A stretch of 64,000 nt of DNA from Haliclystus octoradiatus (GCA_916610825.1 OU744447.1:22884962-22948961), one strand, 5' to 3'. Positions 48,101 to 60,829 are shown, counted from the stretch's first letter. The notes: generated from the letters alone by a model not told the origin. A program made the numbers and translations.

Positions 48101-50650
48101 CAGGTAAATATGAGAATCTGAGGATGAGGGAAAAGAATCATCATCATCATGATCGTTTATTCAGATAAGTTTTGAGTTCTTTTTCACGAGACAGCATTAA
48201 GTCATAAATGGAGGAGCTCTTAGGCCTATACTGTAAATCAAAAGATAATCCTATCATTAACATGAATTTGTATGTTTTTTTCGTTACAGGGCCAGTTGAA
48301 ACATTGAATCGTTTGAAATTACTCATGGTGGGAAAGTCGACCAGACTTGCAGTAGAGACAGCTTATACAAAATGTAACGATGAGGAACCAGAAATTGGAG
48401 TAACGGTATGATGATTCTTTTACAGTGGGAATAAACCCCCAGACTATCTTTACATATGTAGTAGAACCCGACGTGAAAAAAACAACGGCGTAATTTTTTT
48501 TCGATCTGGAAATTATTTCTTGGTGAAAAACGCCTTCAAAGTGGTGTTTTGACCCAAATGTCGCTGAGAAAAAAAGGGATTGGATCTAGCTTTATGAGAA
48601 CAAAGTCACAAGTCGTGCAGTTTGTCTAACAGACTTAAGAGTGGGCTGATCACGCGACGTTATCTTTGAGGTGACCTAGCTCCGAGAAGCCACACACAAA
48701 AATTGCTGACAAGGCTGAGCCATGAACAAACATATAAACTCGCGAATTACGTAAAAAAACGCAATTTGCGATTTCAGGAGCAGAATAAAATCTATCGAAA
48801 CGCTCAGGCGAAATTATTTCTCGTCATTAAGCGCGATGAATCTGATATAGATTGCGGATTAACACAAATGTCAGGCGGTGCGAGCGTTCCTTTGTGACTA
48901 ATCTAATCTAGTGACACATATTAGTTACGTATTCTGTGTGACTGCAGTACTTCTCAAATCTTGATTAGTAGACACGTGCCTTTCGAACATTCGAAATAAC
49001 TTTATCCTACCCTACCCAGTTATAACTATTTTTGTCTCTATCTGCAAGTTGTTTTTGAGTAAATATTTCTACAAGACATCCTTTTCATGATCTAAATGTG
49101 AATGTAAACTGACTCGATTTGCACAGGCATGCACAGACGACTTTTCTTTGAGATAGTTGGTACTGCAAAGTATTGATTGTACTTTTTCGGATTTATGTAA
49201 GTATTACTAAATTATTAAATAGACATTTTTCAATTATCATTTCATAGTTTAAGTTTGAAATTGATGTTTGTCTAGTAAAACTTAAGCCATGTAATCGTAT
49301 AGTTTATACAACTGTAGATAGATATATTCATGATATATTATACTCAATAGTCTAACAAAGTGTTCATATTCATTCACCAAGCATCCAGTTATTATAAAAC
49401 CATTGAAAATTCTTCAGTACATTTCACTTTAACATTCTATATAATATCGGAAAATAGGACAAACCCGATAGAGGGCTCGGACGTTCTTATTCAAATTTAC
49501 AGCCGTATAGTAGAACTACCGTAATGCAGATTCTATAATTTTTCGGTGTTGCGGTATATCTTCATTGCATGAATTATTATCCTCTATCAACGTTATCAAA
49601 ATTAGGAATTTTCAATGGGAAGTCTTGTTCCTCATTAAACATACGCCACCAAATTGTTTTACTAGTCTAGTATTCATTCCTTTGGCTAGAAAGTAGCTGA
49701 ACATTTTAGCATCATGTCACAATCTGTAGTTTATAGGATGCGGTAATACAGTGCAGAAGCTACTTTGCACAAAATACCTTTCTACAGAGACGATAAATCA
49801 GATGGGCAGATTTCGTTTCTATGAAAAGAGGACTATAAAACCAACGGCTATGGTGTTCTTAATAGCGTTTCCCATCATACATTATGATTTTTATCCTCAA
49901 AAGAACACTCCATCTTCAGTTCAGACATATGCTTACAACAATAATTTCTAGTTTTCTAGCTATTGTGGTCACCAGAGAATATTTTGATATGCGTTAAATA
50001 TGTGTGAGAATGATATGTCAAAATATAATCTGTATAACGCGCGCTACGAATGAAACATTTTATGATTTTTATTTTCTTCAAATTGGTGAACTTAAAAATC
50101 ATTAAATCATCTGGAATGTTGCTACCCTCGAGTTTATATGTTCTTCCTTACTTCAGTTTTGTGGGAAAGAAAAATAGATTACCGTTACAGAGCTACGCCA
50201 TCTCAAACGTAACATCGTATGATTAATCCAATCTAAAGTCTATTAGAAAAACCGCACGACTTGTGACTTTGTCGTCATAAAGCTAGATCCGGTTCCTCTT
50301 TTTTCCTCAGCGACAGTTGGGTCAAAACACCACTTTGAAAGCGTTTTTCACCAAGAAATAATTTCCAGATCGAAAAAAAATTACGCCATTGTTTTTTTTC
50401 ACGTCGGGTTCTGCTACATATGTAAAGATAGTCTGGGGGTTTATTCCAAATTTTTAGGACATTGAAAATGAAATAATTATATCAAGTGCCAATGATGATA
50501 AGCCTAACGTACGAAAGATATGGTAGATTGCTGCGAAGAAGGACTGAAGTATGTTGCTGGATACATAGCGTTTAAATTTAATAAAAGTTACCCTGACATG
50601 AAGCTTGGGACACCAACACAACAACTGTCTCCATCCTCTGTGAAAGTAAT
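45189..50650 (+). pseudogene. THAP/P-element-type transposase gene, decayed but with intron boundaries, split by transposon copy B
   Basis: Order: THAP zinc finger at about 45189-45420 (NCAVAICPSP...RLCSNHFSGESY, with a stop); donor AAG|GTATGT at 45483; linker exon to 45814; exon 46194-46284 (GISTLRKWIHKFNCASGFQ); exon from 46373 with ISFDEMKTRESVEYD, VMIRGLVSAWKQPIYFEFD; then in another frame FPDAPQMLKLSRNHLLDTG; 47050-47317 (HLTLKGNEIQKV); exon 47518-47620; exon to 48103 (LNQDIVEILFSRIRSLDGTYDHPG); exon 48290-48411 (LLMVGKS). After a 2-kb insertion the end resumes at about 50490 (CEEGLKYVAGYIAFKF). The fold is RNase H-like; the expected central Asp site (SDMG..NQ) reads NCAINQ. Inactive; frames are broken. 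Confidence 0.85.
48425..50447. mobile_element. Long-TIR DNA transposon, copy B, inserted in the P-type transposase gene
   Basis: Ends GGAATAAACCCCCAGAC... and its inverse at 50447, terminal repeats about 250 bp (48425-48680 and 50200-50447). The inner part is shared with copy A (36974-38905) in inverted orientation. A 64-codon frame at 48703-48897 (LSHEQTYKLANYVKKRNLRF) is absent from copy A and unidentified. No transposase recognised; superfamily and target duplication not resolved. Confidence 0.78.
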
Positions 50651-50905
50651 TTATTACGCAGTCAGTACCAGCATCAATGGAGTATAAATGCTTAGTAGAG
50701 GCAGCATCAAGTTAACAGGAACGAATGTTTGAAATAACAGTAACAAATTACACTGTAAATACCAACTCATAAATATACCAAATACGAATCTTGAAAGAAA
50801 ATTCAATTCAACAAATTGTTTTTTTACTGACGACGCTTCGGTGCATACTTCCAGCATTTCAAGCCATGATACTTTTAATATATAATTACAAGAAAAATTT
50901 TATTT

Positions 50906-51128
50906 AATCTTTTTCCAATCAAGAGCTATAGCGGTTTTTCGAAATTGAAAAATTTCATGAAATACACCCAGTCGAAGGCATCAATCAACAAACTTTTCGT
51001 CTGAAATTTAACAAAACTTCATCCATATAAACATGTTAAACATCAGCCAATACGTAATTCTCTCGTTCAGTAACCCTATATACATTGCAAGGCAAATAAG
51101 ACCCCTTAATTACGTATTACCGTACGTC
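50906..51128 (+). repeat. Left member of a 225-bp inverted repeat pair
   Basis: Inverse of 60310-60535 (TTTTTCCAATCAAGAG, GAAGGCATCAATCAACAAAC, CATATAAACATGTTAAACAT). The two are 9.2 kb apart and enclose the DUF6589-like element. Confidence 0.75.
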
Positions 51129-51129
51129 A

Positions 51130-51679
51130 AATGTCCATACATAAGTTACTGTTATGTATGACGTAAGCCCACCTGGCGGGAAATTCAAGCCACGGAAACG
51201 TTCTATTTCTATGTAAACGAAGTCACGCAAATCCCAAAAGCAAAACTTCTAAATCACAACTATTAAAATAACTTTCAACATTTACTTCTCCTAATTTTGA
51301 GGATTTCTCAGGATATTGAAATGGGGAAATTCTCCAGTCAGTGTGCAAATGCTGACCATTATCTATGGAGAAGCAGCACGTCATTCACAATTAATCTTAA
51401 TGCCAAAATTGGTAAGTTATTTTCTCAAAGCCTTTCGTCAGCGAAAGAAACAAAAAAATCGTTTTTGTTTTGATTGTATAGCTACATGCTTCACAGAAAA
51501 AACGTAGTTCTTAATTTGAGTAAAAATTTGCTCAATTTAAGTACTGAAGTACTTGAAATGAGTAATTTATTCTATGTCCAACTTCCGGCGATTTTTTACT
51601 AGGTAAGACCAGCGTTCTTGGTGAGATTATTCTACTAAGTACATTTTTACTCAAAACAAGAACGAAATAATCAGTGATA
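51130..51679. other. No recognised feature
   Basis: Short frames only (for example 51316-51507); no domain. Contains CTTGAAATGAGTAA wording that resembles the tandem repeats on either side. Confidence 0.4.
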
Positions 51680-52060
51680 TATTCTCAAATCAAGCAATTT
51701 TTATTCAAATTAAGCATTATTATTAGTAATTATTGATCAAATTGAGCATTATTATCTTGAAACTTCGCAAATATAAGTAATATATTCTCAAATCAAGACA
51801 AAATTGCTAACGGTATTAGTAATAATTGATCAAATTGAGCAGCATTTTCTTGAAACTTCACAACTATAAGTAATATATTCTCAAATCAAGACAAAATTGC
51901 TAACGGTATTAGTAATTATTGATAAAATTGAGCATTATTTTCTTGAAATTTCACAAATGTAAGTAATATATTCTCAAATCAAGACAGGAATTGCTAATGA
52001 CAGTAGCAATTAGTGATCAAATTGAGGATTATTGTCTAGATATTCTAGAAATTTTGCATC
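51680..52060. repeat. Four tandem units of about 93 bp
   Basis: TATTCTCAAATCAAG recurs at 51680, 51783, 51876 and 51969 (spacing 103, 93, 93). The unit includes TTGATCAAATTGAGCA and ATTTTCTTGAAA. Non-coding minisatellite. Confidence 0.88.
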
Positions 52061-55000
52061 AAATCATGCAATTCTAAATAAACAAGCATAATAAAGTTAT
52101 AATAAATGTAAATCAAACAAAGTAAACAGAGCACAGTAAACGTCCAACGTATTGTTATTGCTACTAACTCCAAATGTATCACAATTACAAATGTATTAGC
52201 AGAATCAACTACAGTCTAAATCTCAGTCACTCTAAGTTCTTTACTCTCCCTTTTGACCGTATGTTTGATAAATCAGAAAATGTATTATTCATACAACTAT
52301 GATGATGATTGGTATACCCAAATAGTAGCAACATTTAAGTATTGAAATATACCAAACTTGAAATATTTATTCAAGGCATCTGATCATAACCAAAATGTTG
52401 TGTGCTATACTCTGTAAGTCCTTATTATGCCACAGAGTGTCAATGTCAAAGGTCATCAATATCCATCTTCAATCTTATCCAGAATAAAAAATATTAGATC
52501 TATTTTTGGGCGTTGTATAGCAGACTTCCGGATGAAAAACTAATATCAGCAACCTTTTTGATCAATATATTGTTCAATTTCATATCCAAGTATGGTAATA
52601 TATGAAATCAGAGCACAATCCAAGTAAGTATCGTTCCAGTGGCAACTGCAAAACAAAACAGAGTGGGTATTATCAATAGAGCACTGTTGTTGACCAATTG
52701 TTAAGAAAAAGAATGAAGTTGAATAATGTCAATGCTTATCAGGCAAATAATATGTAAATAATCATTAATTGTCTATTATGGAATGAATTTAGGGTATAAC
52801 TGGAAATGTTCGCAATCTTGTTGAAGAGATTGTTAAAAAAAGGGAATAGTTTTGAGGAACTACACATTTTCTTGTTTAAATTGCCATGAAAAGAAATTAG
52901 CCAACTTCTTTTAATTTGTCCAATATCAGGAATGGACCCTACTAAATTATTACATAAAGTTAGAGGAGAAGGCACAGATATTTTCCATATGGGTAAGCAT
53001 TTTTTTTGATCATATGCATTACACACAGTTGAATGGATGACTAGAAAAGCTTATCATTCAATTGCTTATTTATAATGATCATAATGATCGAAGATTTATA
53101 ATTCCAACGAATTTGAATGAATTCAAAACCGTGCAGAGAAAAATCACTTTTAAGGCATGTCAATTTGCAATATGTGAAAACCAAGCAATATATCGAAAAC
53201 ATGCTTTCTGCAGTTTCATCTGTTTTGGAGTTGCAATTTGAAAATCGGTGATCTGTTGAACAGTGATTGATTCACTTGAAATCACTTATTTAATCTCATC
53301 AATCAATTCTACGACGCTTGCTTGAGAGCTGGAAACAAATACTCTAATACTTAGCAAACAAATCACTGGCATACCAGCTTGGAGGTTTTTTCTGGAATCA
53401 CAGGGTCTATGAACTAACGCATGATTCTCAGCCCAATAAATTCCCATGGGTTTGGGATACAATTTATGAAATATGTTGTACTATCATTGAGAAGATCGTC
53501 GTTGTGGCGGGTGATAACTATGACGTGTTTGGCGAAGAAATGTGATTTTAGACAATTGATGTTCTGTGATTGTGTGTGAATGAGGGTGTGAATAATTTAC
53601 CAATTTTAAATAGCTGTTATGTTCAATGAGCGGAAAATCACAAATAAGTTCACACACCGTATGGTTCAAGAAACAAAACATACAGTGTTACTGTACTATA
53701 TAATTGCTGAGTTCTAAAGAACACTGAATAATTCTGAATAACATTGAATTATTCATGCATGAGTTACAGAATAATCCAACAGTTACCATAAGAAGATTTA
53801 TTTAAATATTTGAATCAGACGTTCAGATGTAGGCTACTAATATAATATCAAAAATTGATATAATTAGAAAAATATAATATGTAATATTCTCTTACATTTG
53901 AAATGTTTCACGTACACGCTCTTAATATTTAATTTTTTTACGTAAATGCCTGCTATACATACATACACGCTCTTGATATTTTAAGCTGTCATTTTCTGCA
54001 CACTTGCGCAATCTATTTTATCCACTCAGAAAAATTTTTGATTGGATTTTTGAAAGGCCTACAATAAAATTTATCAAAACAAGAAGCAGCACAGAAATGA
54101 CCCTCGACCTTAGTCAAGACTCATTATTTTGAACAAGACAAACTCAATTAAAAAGTGTTCGCAAAACAAGGTTAACACATATATTTAGGCCTAGGCCTAT
54201 AGCTTCTCAGAACAAGAATACAGTTGTTCATCAATCCAACATATTCCTTCTGATTATTGTATTATTCACGTCATTATCGATAAAATTGAAGCTTCTGTAT
54301 TTGCAGCATGTTGCACTCTAAAAATCTAAGATAGCTTATTACATTTTTTCTAATTCATAATTCAGAATGCCAACAACTTCTACTTTGAACTCTAGCGTCT
54401 TCTATGGTTTCAAGTAGTGTTTGCCAAGTTTGATAAGAATATAATTGAATAGAATACCTAATAACTAAAAGTAATGATCATTCAGTGATGTTCTAGGGTT
54501 TTTCTCATTTTCTTATGTTGATTTTGATTTTAAATTATGTATTATTAATTTTAGTTAGATTTAAATTCATTATCAGACTTAGGCTATAGATTATAATTAT
54601 TATAATTATTATAGATTATTATAATTATTCTGCGGTAGAAGCATATAGAAACATTGCAATATTTTGATTAAAATGCAATTAACTCTCTGTATTTTTATGT
54701 CACTGTTCTATCACTCTGGAATTGACTCACTATTATCAGAATATTTGATCATCCTGATGTGTTGATTAATTGGAAAAATGTTAAAAGTCTGACTTGAATT
54801 TTATAGTATAATTAGGAAATGTGATGTGATAGTCTAATAAGGCTTTGAACCTAATTAAAGCAAATTTTCAAACTGTCATAAACTACATCGAAATTTCATT
54901 TAGTCAAATTAATACATCAATCAACCTCAATCTGAGATTATCTCACAGTACCTTGTAAATAAAATGTAAATATCACTACCACTTTATTAATAATATTACC

Positions 55001-55840
55001 ATAACAATCTTTTTTAGCATTTATCCAACAATGTCAAACCAGATGTTGGTTGACTTCGAGACGTTAATTTCGAAGAACGAGAAATGCGAGCATTTTAAAT
55101 CAAATAACTGTTCACATTACACTTTTTACAATGTCAGCAAAAGCTTCACATCAAATGAATTTGATAACAAAAATGCAAGGCAATGAAGACTTGGATAGCA
55201 TACAATCAAAGAGTATAATATACGACAGCATATTTTACTTACCATATACATTATATAGTAGGCTAGAAGCTAATCTAGTGAAAATCCAATTCACCATTTC
55301 TGCATACAAATAGACATCCTATCTCAGTGAAATTACGCTTTCAAAAATGCACGAATATTGATTTTTCAAAGCACAATCATCTCTCGATGCAGCATAATAC
55401 TTTTTCTATGCAGTTTCTGTGCAAAATCAATTGCAATATCGCGCAAAGTAAACTGCCAAGCAAAATTTATATTTTGAAATTTAGGCGAGTTGAATTGCCA
55501 ACTGCGCGTGCGTGATCCTCTTTCTGGGGTGGAGTGCCAAATTATAGCCTGTGTATAGACAATAGCGTTTCTTAAAATAGAAATATCATGACCTATAATT
55601 GGTTCATAAAATTCAAATTGAATATATTACCATTGTTAGTATAATAAGATGTACAAATATGAATAATATTATAATTATGAATGATTATTACATTATATTA
55701 AATATTGGCCAAGAAAAGCACATTCCGAACCTACTTCGAAACTAACTAATGAACTGCAAGTGTCTTTTCCCGAGAACCTTGTTCATGGAAGGTTTATTAA
55801 CATTTTTTCTGAAATTCATTAACGTTTCGAGTCACATATT
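52061..55840. other. 3.8 kb without a recognised gene or element
   Basis: Only short chance frames such as 53026-52739 (minus) and 55131-55313 (plus). A 47-codon stretch starting ATG at about 55030 has no recognisable domain. This could be intron or intergenic sequence. Confidence 0.5.
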
Positions 55841-55945
55841 CCTACTGTATATATATATATCTATACAGCTCTGCTTACCGGTATTGAGCACTACGGTATT
55901 GATGTTTTGCTCTTAATAAATAAATTTATTTATTAATTCAACATT

Positions 55946-56016
<71 letters not shown>

Positions 56017-56125
56017 ATAATATAATAATAATAATGTGGCATCTAACAGCAGTTGAGATAGTGCTCGATGTCATTTGACAGAGCGTAAATAATGATAATA
56101 ATAATAATAATATTATATATATAGC
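55840..56125. repeat. TA microsatellite in a foldback context
   Basis: TA repeats at about 55960-56011 flanked by TTAT/ATAATA runs that are mutually inverted (ATTATTATTATT before, AATAATAATAAT after). Open frames here (IYIYIY) are artefacts. Confidence 0.9.
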
Positions 56126-56334
56126 GTCTTCCAAGTCCCAACATTCATTGGAAAACATACGAATAAAATCTCAGATAATCTGTACAAATCCGATAGATGA
56201 GTATGTGGGATACTGTATCACGCCTTCTATCTCTAAAAATCAACAGATGATGTGGATTCTACTTCTCATGAAAAGAAACTCTGAGTTTGAGAAAAACATT
56301 TCCTTATCATAATTAAAAAATTCTATGGCAAGGA

Positions 56335-56545
56335 AAAAATGCTAGTATTCTTGAAATGAGTACGATTTGCTTATTCTAAGAACAGTCAGAATTCTGAATA
56401 AGAAAAAAGTACTAGTATTCTTAAAATGAGAAATATTTACTTGTTTTGAGACCGCATCAAAATTCTTATCAAGAAAATAATACTAGCAGTCTTGAAATAA
56501 GAACGATATACTTGTTATAAGAATCAATAGTTTTAAAACAAGTAA
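56335..56545. repeat. Three tandem units of 70 bp
   Basis: CTAGTATTCTTGAAATGAG and variants recur at about 56342, 56412 and 56482. Non-coding; wording resembles the 51.6-52.0 kb repeats. Confidence 0.8.
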
Positions 56546-56889
56546 AATCCTCTTGGTAAGAACGACGTTTTTCCTGTGTTGGAAAGACGCTCATAAACAA
56601 GAAAGTTACCAGCTTCCAGCATACAAGCAGGTAAGTAAATAACAATACGTATTTAATATCTATAAATAACACAATTTATATATTGTCAACAAAGTAGTTG
56701 ACAGGTAACTGTTTAAATAAAGTTATATATGATTGCAATTATCAGAGTATTCTCTCATTGTTATTCTTTACTGGTTCACTAAGAATTAACTATTAACAAT
56801 CTATAATTGTTATAATTTATAAAATTTTAAAGACATAATGTATACATAAACATAATTTTAATTTCTACCTGTGTACATTGTTGCAGTTC

Positions 56890-59800
56890 AAATCAATCAT
56901 AGAAAGCTAGCTGGAAGATGACGAAATTGACTACAACGAACCTAAACAAACTGAACACCTTGTAGACCACCACGACCCTTTGCAAATTGTACCTGACCAA
57001 CCCGAACACCTAATTGACCACCATGAACCTCACCAGCCCGACCATCTAATTGACACCAACAAACCTGAAGAACCCGACCATCTAATTGACCACCACGAAC
57101 CTCACCAGCCCGATCATCTAATTGACACTAAGCCTAAACAACCCGACCATCTAATTGACCAACATGAACCTATCAACACAGAGAATCTACGAAATGCAAA
57201 TAGAGTTATCAGTTTGCAAAATGATATACAGCTGTGTAGGAACTATATATGGAACGTATACGGCAAAGAAAATAAATCACCCCCATTTGACCCTGCATCT
57301 GTGAAGGAGATTTGTGTGACTGCTGGTGCACCACATCTCTTTCTCACTATATTATTGGCTATTTCCAATGCGGAGCAGACATCCACTAGAGAAACAATAA
57401 ATGAAAAAAAGGCTGTAATCAATAATATACACGATGATATATGGTCAGTCGCAGAAGGCCAATTGGTTTCAGAGAGTATTATCAAGCGAGGTAAAAAGTA
57501 AAGGGATTAGTCACTCAGGATTGCAGATTTTAAATAAAAGTTGAGTCGCAACATCCGTATCCACATATACTAGAAACAGTATAAAAGCATCTAGGAGCCA
57601 CAGTGATCACGTGAAAAGCTTCATTCAAGAAGCAATTGAGAAAAATCAGTTCAGGGTCATCATGATTGACGATTACACTAACAGACATACCATTCAAACA
57701 CCCAAAGATAAAAATACATCAACTGCACGAACAATGGCAACCATCTTACTTAAAAAGTTTGAAGGTGTACATGCAATATCATTCAGCACTAGTCCCAAAA
57801 CTTCATGTGGTGTAGATTATAAATGTGTTGTAAAATATTTTAATCAACAATGCAGCAACATCTTTATGAGCTTTGCCACGGCTATGCTAAAATGGATTCT
57901 TACAGCTTTCTTTGACCCTGAAATGGAAAGACAAATATTAGAAATTCATAATTATCAAGATAAAGTGGAGCAATTAAAACAAATGAGAAAGATGACAGAT
58001 TGCTGGTTGGTAGATGAAATGGATCAGCCTTTAAAAAGCAAACATGATTTGGTGCAAGCAATTAAGTGTGCACTTGAGAATGGACAAGGTATTATATTGA
58101 TAAATTTGTGTGCCCACAACCAGATGATTGGCCTGCCCAGTTTTATATGCGGCAAATGCAACATAATATCCCAAACAGCTTGCCAGCTATTATCTCAAAT
58201 ATAGTATTTATGATTGGGCCATTGCATGTACAGCTAAATGCAAGAGAATGTGTTTGTTTACTAAATATTTAATTCTTTAAGAAAGCATATTCTGCTATCT
58301 TCGGGGCATCAAAAATGTTAACAAATAAACCTAAGCCTTGGAGAATTATCCTAATAGTTGAACTTCTCTACGGTGGCTGGACATTAATTAGGGATCAAGT
58401 ATTGGTTGCTTTTTCTATGTGCAAAGATGTACAGTACATGACATTAATTAATTTACTGGATAATTATTTGCCGATGGTTTTATCAATTTACTCCATCATT
58501 TTCAAGCTTGGCGACACTACCTTATACCAAAAAACAATGATACGCTGCTGGGTGATGTTTTTCTGTTTTAAAAGGCATCACTTGTCTGGTTAAGTGATTT
58601 GCTTATCTGGCAAAAAACAAACAATGGTCTAGCACAGACCTTTGAGAACCATTTGAATTGTTTCGATGAGTATCCGGTTGAGAATTTTCACTCCATCTTA
58701 CGTGCACACACACAACACTCTGACACATCATCTCAACTCCAGCAAAGGCAAGGGCGTTGGACGTGAATAAGGCTGAAAATGTTTCGAAGAGGCGTTTGGA
58801 AGAGCTCAAATTGGAAGCTGAAGGCTTTATTGTAAATATATTATCATCTATAAAGTTATGGACAGACAATCGTAACATCAAAAGTGTTCCCACTTGGATA
58901 TCAATTTGTTGGCAAGGAGCCAAGTCAACTCAAGTAGAAGACAATTTAAATTACACTGTTCAATTTTATTGCGACTCATAATTGATGTTTACCAATTTCA
59001 CCTCAAGTTTGGACCTGCTACATCTCTTATCAACTTCCGTAATGAAAATGTTGAGCCTTTGAGATAGGGCTACATGCTGTAAACGCTTACACAATTCCCT
59101 CCCCCTCTCTGGTTGACGTCAATTGTGAACGTTCCCTAAATTAATAATAATCGTACCTTATTTATCTAGCACGTTTTCCTTGATAAGAGAAATAGCTATA
59201 TGTAGTGAATTTAGGCAGGAGAAAATTCAATAATTATTGGGACACACAAAATGTACTTGATGACTTGATTGAGCTTCATGGTATTTTGTGGAATACTTTC
59301 ATGTAAATAGTGAGAAAAAGGAAAACAAAATAATATTATTAGCTTAACTGGGCTTATTCTTACCAACACAGGATCCAATCTAATAGAAATGTTTTACTGC
59401 ATTCAATCAATGAGGCAGGCCATAGAGCATACTGAAGGCTGATTTTTGAAAATCGGATCAGGCAGACTGAAACAATATATCGGTTTGGAGGTGATAAGTT
59501 TTATCTGACATCATGTAGAAAAATTGTTTTGAAGTCACAGTTTTCATGGGGGGAGAATCCTCACAAACAAAATAGAACATTCATAGTAAGATTAATTCTT
59601 ATGTTAACAATAAATGTATTGTATTTACCCTTTTTGATCATGCGATCTACCAGCATGCAGCAGAAAACCATACGAGGCATACGCCATGATAGCTGGATGT
59701 AGTCATTCTTTTCACATAGAATGCTGCCAAAATGTATGTTCGATTTGTCAGCCAGAACTGCAACTAGCACTCTAAACACTTTGCACCAAAGCGGCTGAAA

Positions 59801-59900
59801 GCATCGCAGCGTCAACAGAAGCAGCAGAAGATGAAGATAGCGATCAGCAAGAGGACGACGACATTTTGAATCTGGCTGAATCAACTTACAATCGCAATCA
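56890..59900 (+). pseudogene. Decayed uncharacterised transposon-type gene (DUF6589-like) with N-terminal peptide repeats and C-terminal Cys/His motif
   Basis: Open 56980-57501: about six degenerate repeats of (Q)PDHLID(H/T).(H)EP, then a globular start (SLQNDIQLCRNYIWNVYG, FDPASVKEICVTAGAP). Open 57611-58204 has MIDDYTNRHTIQTPKDKN. 58300-58590 has LLDNYLPMVLSIYSIIFK, IRCWVMFFCFKRHH. 58600-58980 has YPVENFHSILRAHTQHSDTSSQLQQ. Near 59690-59780 is CSHSFHIECCQNVCSICQ, a RING-like Cys/His motif. From memory this series of blocks belongs to a large animal family annotated as DUF6589; I cannot verify it. Its enzymatic role is unknown and the repeats are unusual. Stops between blocks make it non-functional unless spliced around. 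Confidence 0.55.
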
Positions 59901-60166
59901 ATCTTAGATGAGGAATGCGCAGTTGGAATTGCAGAAGCAAATTTTCAGTTCGGGGATAATCTCTGGTCGATGACCTCTAGACCATAGATCATTACTCATT
60001 CGATTTCCCAGCTGAAACTACGTTCTCCTGGCATCTCATCTGTCCTTCTTGACGTTTTGACGGTTGCCTTTACGCAGATTTCTGCGAGCACGTGGACTGC
60101 GGGGGATTATCGTCATAGCCTCTTTACTTTTGTGTTTTTGACCCTGTGTTATTCACAGCACTCACC

Positions 60167-60200
60167 GGCTCTTTTCAGAGCCACCAAATCCAAGTAAAGT
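60167..60200 (+). promoter_or_regulatory. Histone-type 3' stem-loop with downstream element
   Basis: GGCTCTTTTCAGAGCC (60167-60182) is the canonical metazoan replication-dependent histone 3' hairpin: 6-bp stem, TTTC loop, followed by ACCA. Eight bases further is CAAGTAAAG (60191-60199), close to the histone downstream element CAAGAAAGA. No histone frame was found in the 300 bp upstream on the plus strand, so it is an orphan signal or the end of a histone pseudogene. Confidence 0.6.
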
Positions 60201-60309
60201 AACTCCTGATTGCCCTTGTTTGTCTACTTGGGATCGCAAATGTCTCAAATTTAAGTCTCCACTTCTTCTCGAATCGATCAGTGCTTCTTAAATAAATTCG
60301 AATGCCGTT

Positions 60310-60535
60310 GTAACTTAATACGTAATTAATGGCTATAATTTGCCTTGCAATGTATATAGGGCTACTGAACGAAGGAATTACGTATTGGCTGATGTTTAAC
60401 ATGTTTATATGGATGAAGTTTTGTTGGATTTCAGACGAAAAGTTTGTTGATTGATGCCTTCGACTGGGTATATTTCATGAAATTTTTTCATTTTCGAAAA
60501 ACCGCTTCAACTCTTGATTGGAAAAAGATTAACGA
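60310..60535 (-). repeat. Right member of the 225-bp inverted repeat pair
   Basis: Inverse of 50906-51128; shared CAATCAAGAG, CATCAATCAACAAAC and AATACGTAATTC-type blocks. Identity by eye about 90%. Confidence 0.75.
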
Positions 60536-60829
60536 AAAGCTCGAGGTAGTTCTCTTGCAAATACAACAAGGATGATATTTCTGCAAAAAACTAATTCTAA
60601 ATCGTCAGTATATTTTACACGTTTATATTTGAAGTAAAACTGTTAGATTTCTTGAAATTTGGACGAAATAATCCGCCATCTTTCCCATGTTCACATTTTC
60701 AAGTGAATTTATTGGCCTATAAAGATGCTACACCGTAGCTGGACGTTGCAACTGAGAACCAATCAAGATCTGAAGACTATGCTAACTTTGTCGAAATCTT
60801 GTTAGCTTTTTACATCCTTATCGAGAAAA

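Noticed and set aside
55913..56158. Frame with IYIYIY and poly-Asn
   Set aside because: Artefact of the TA and TAA repeats.
59930..60165. Histone coding sequence before the 3' hairpin
   Set aside because: All three plus-strand frames were read; none shows H2A, H2B, H3, H4 or H1 endings.
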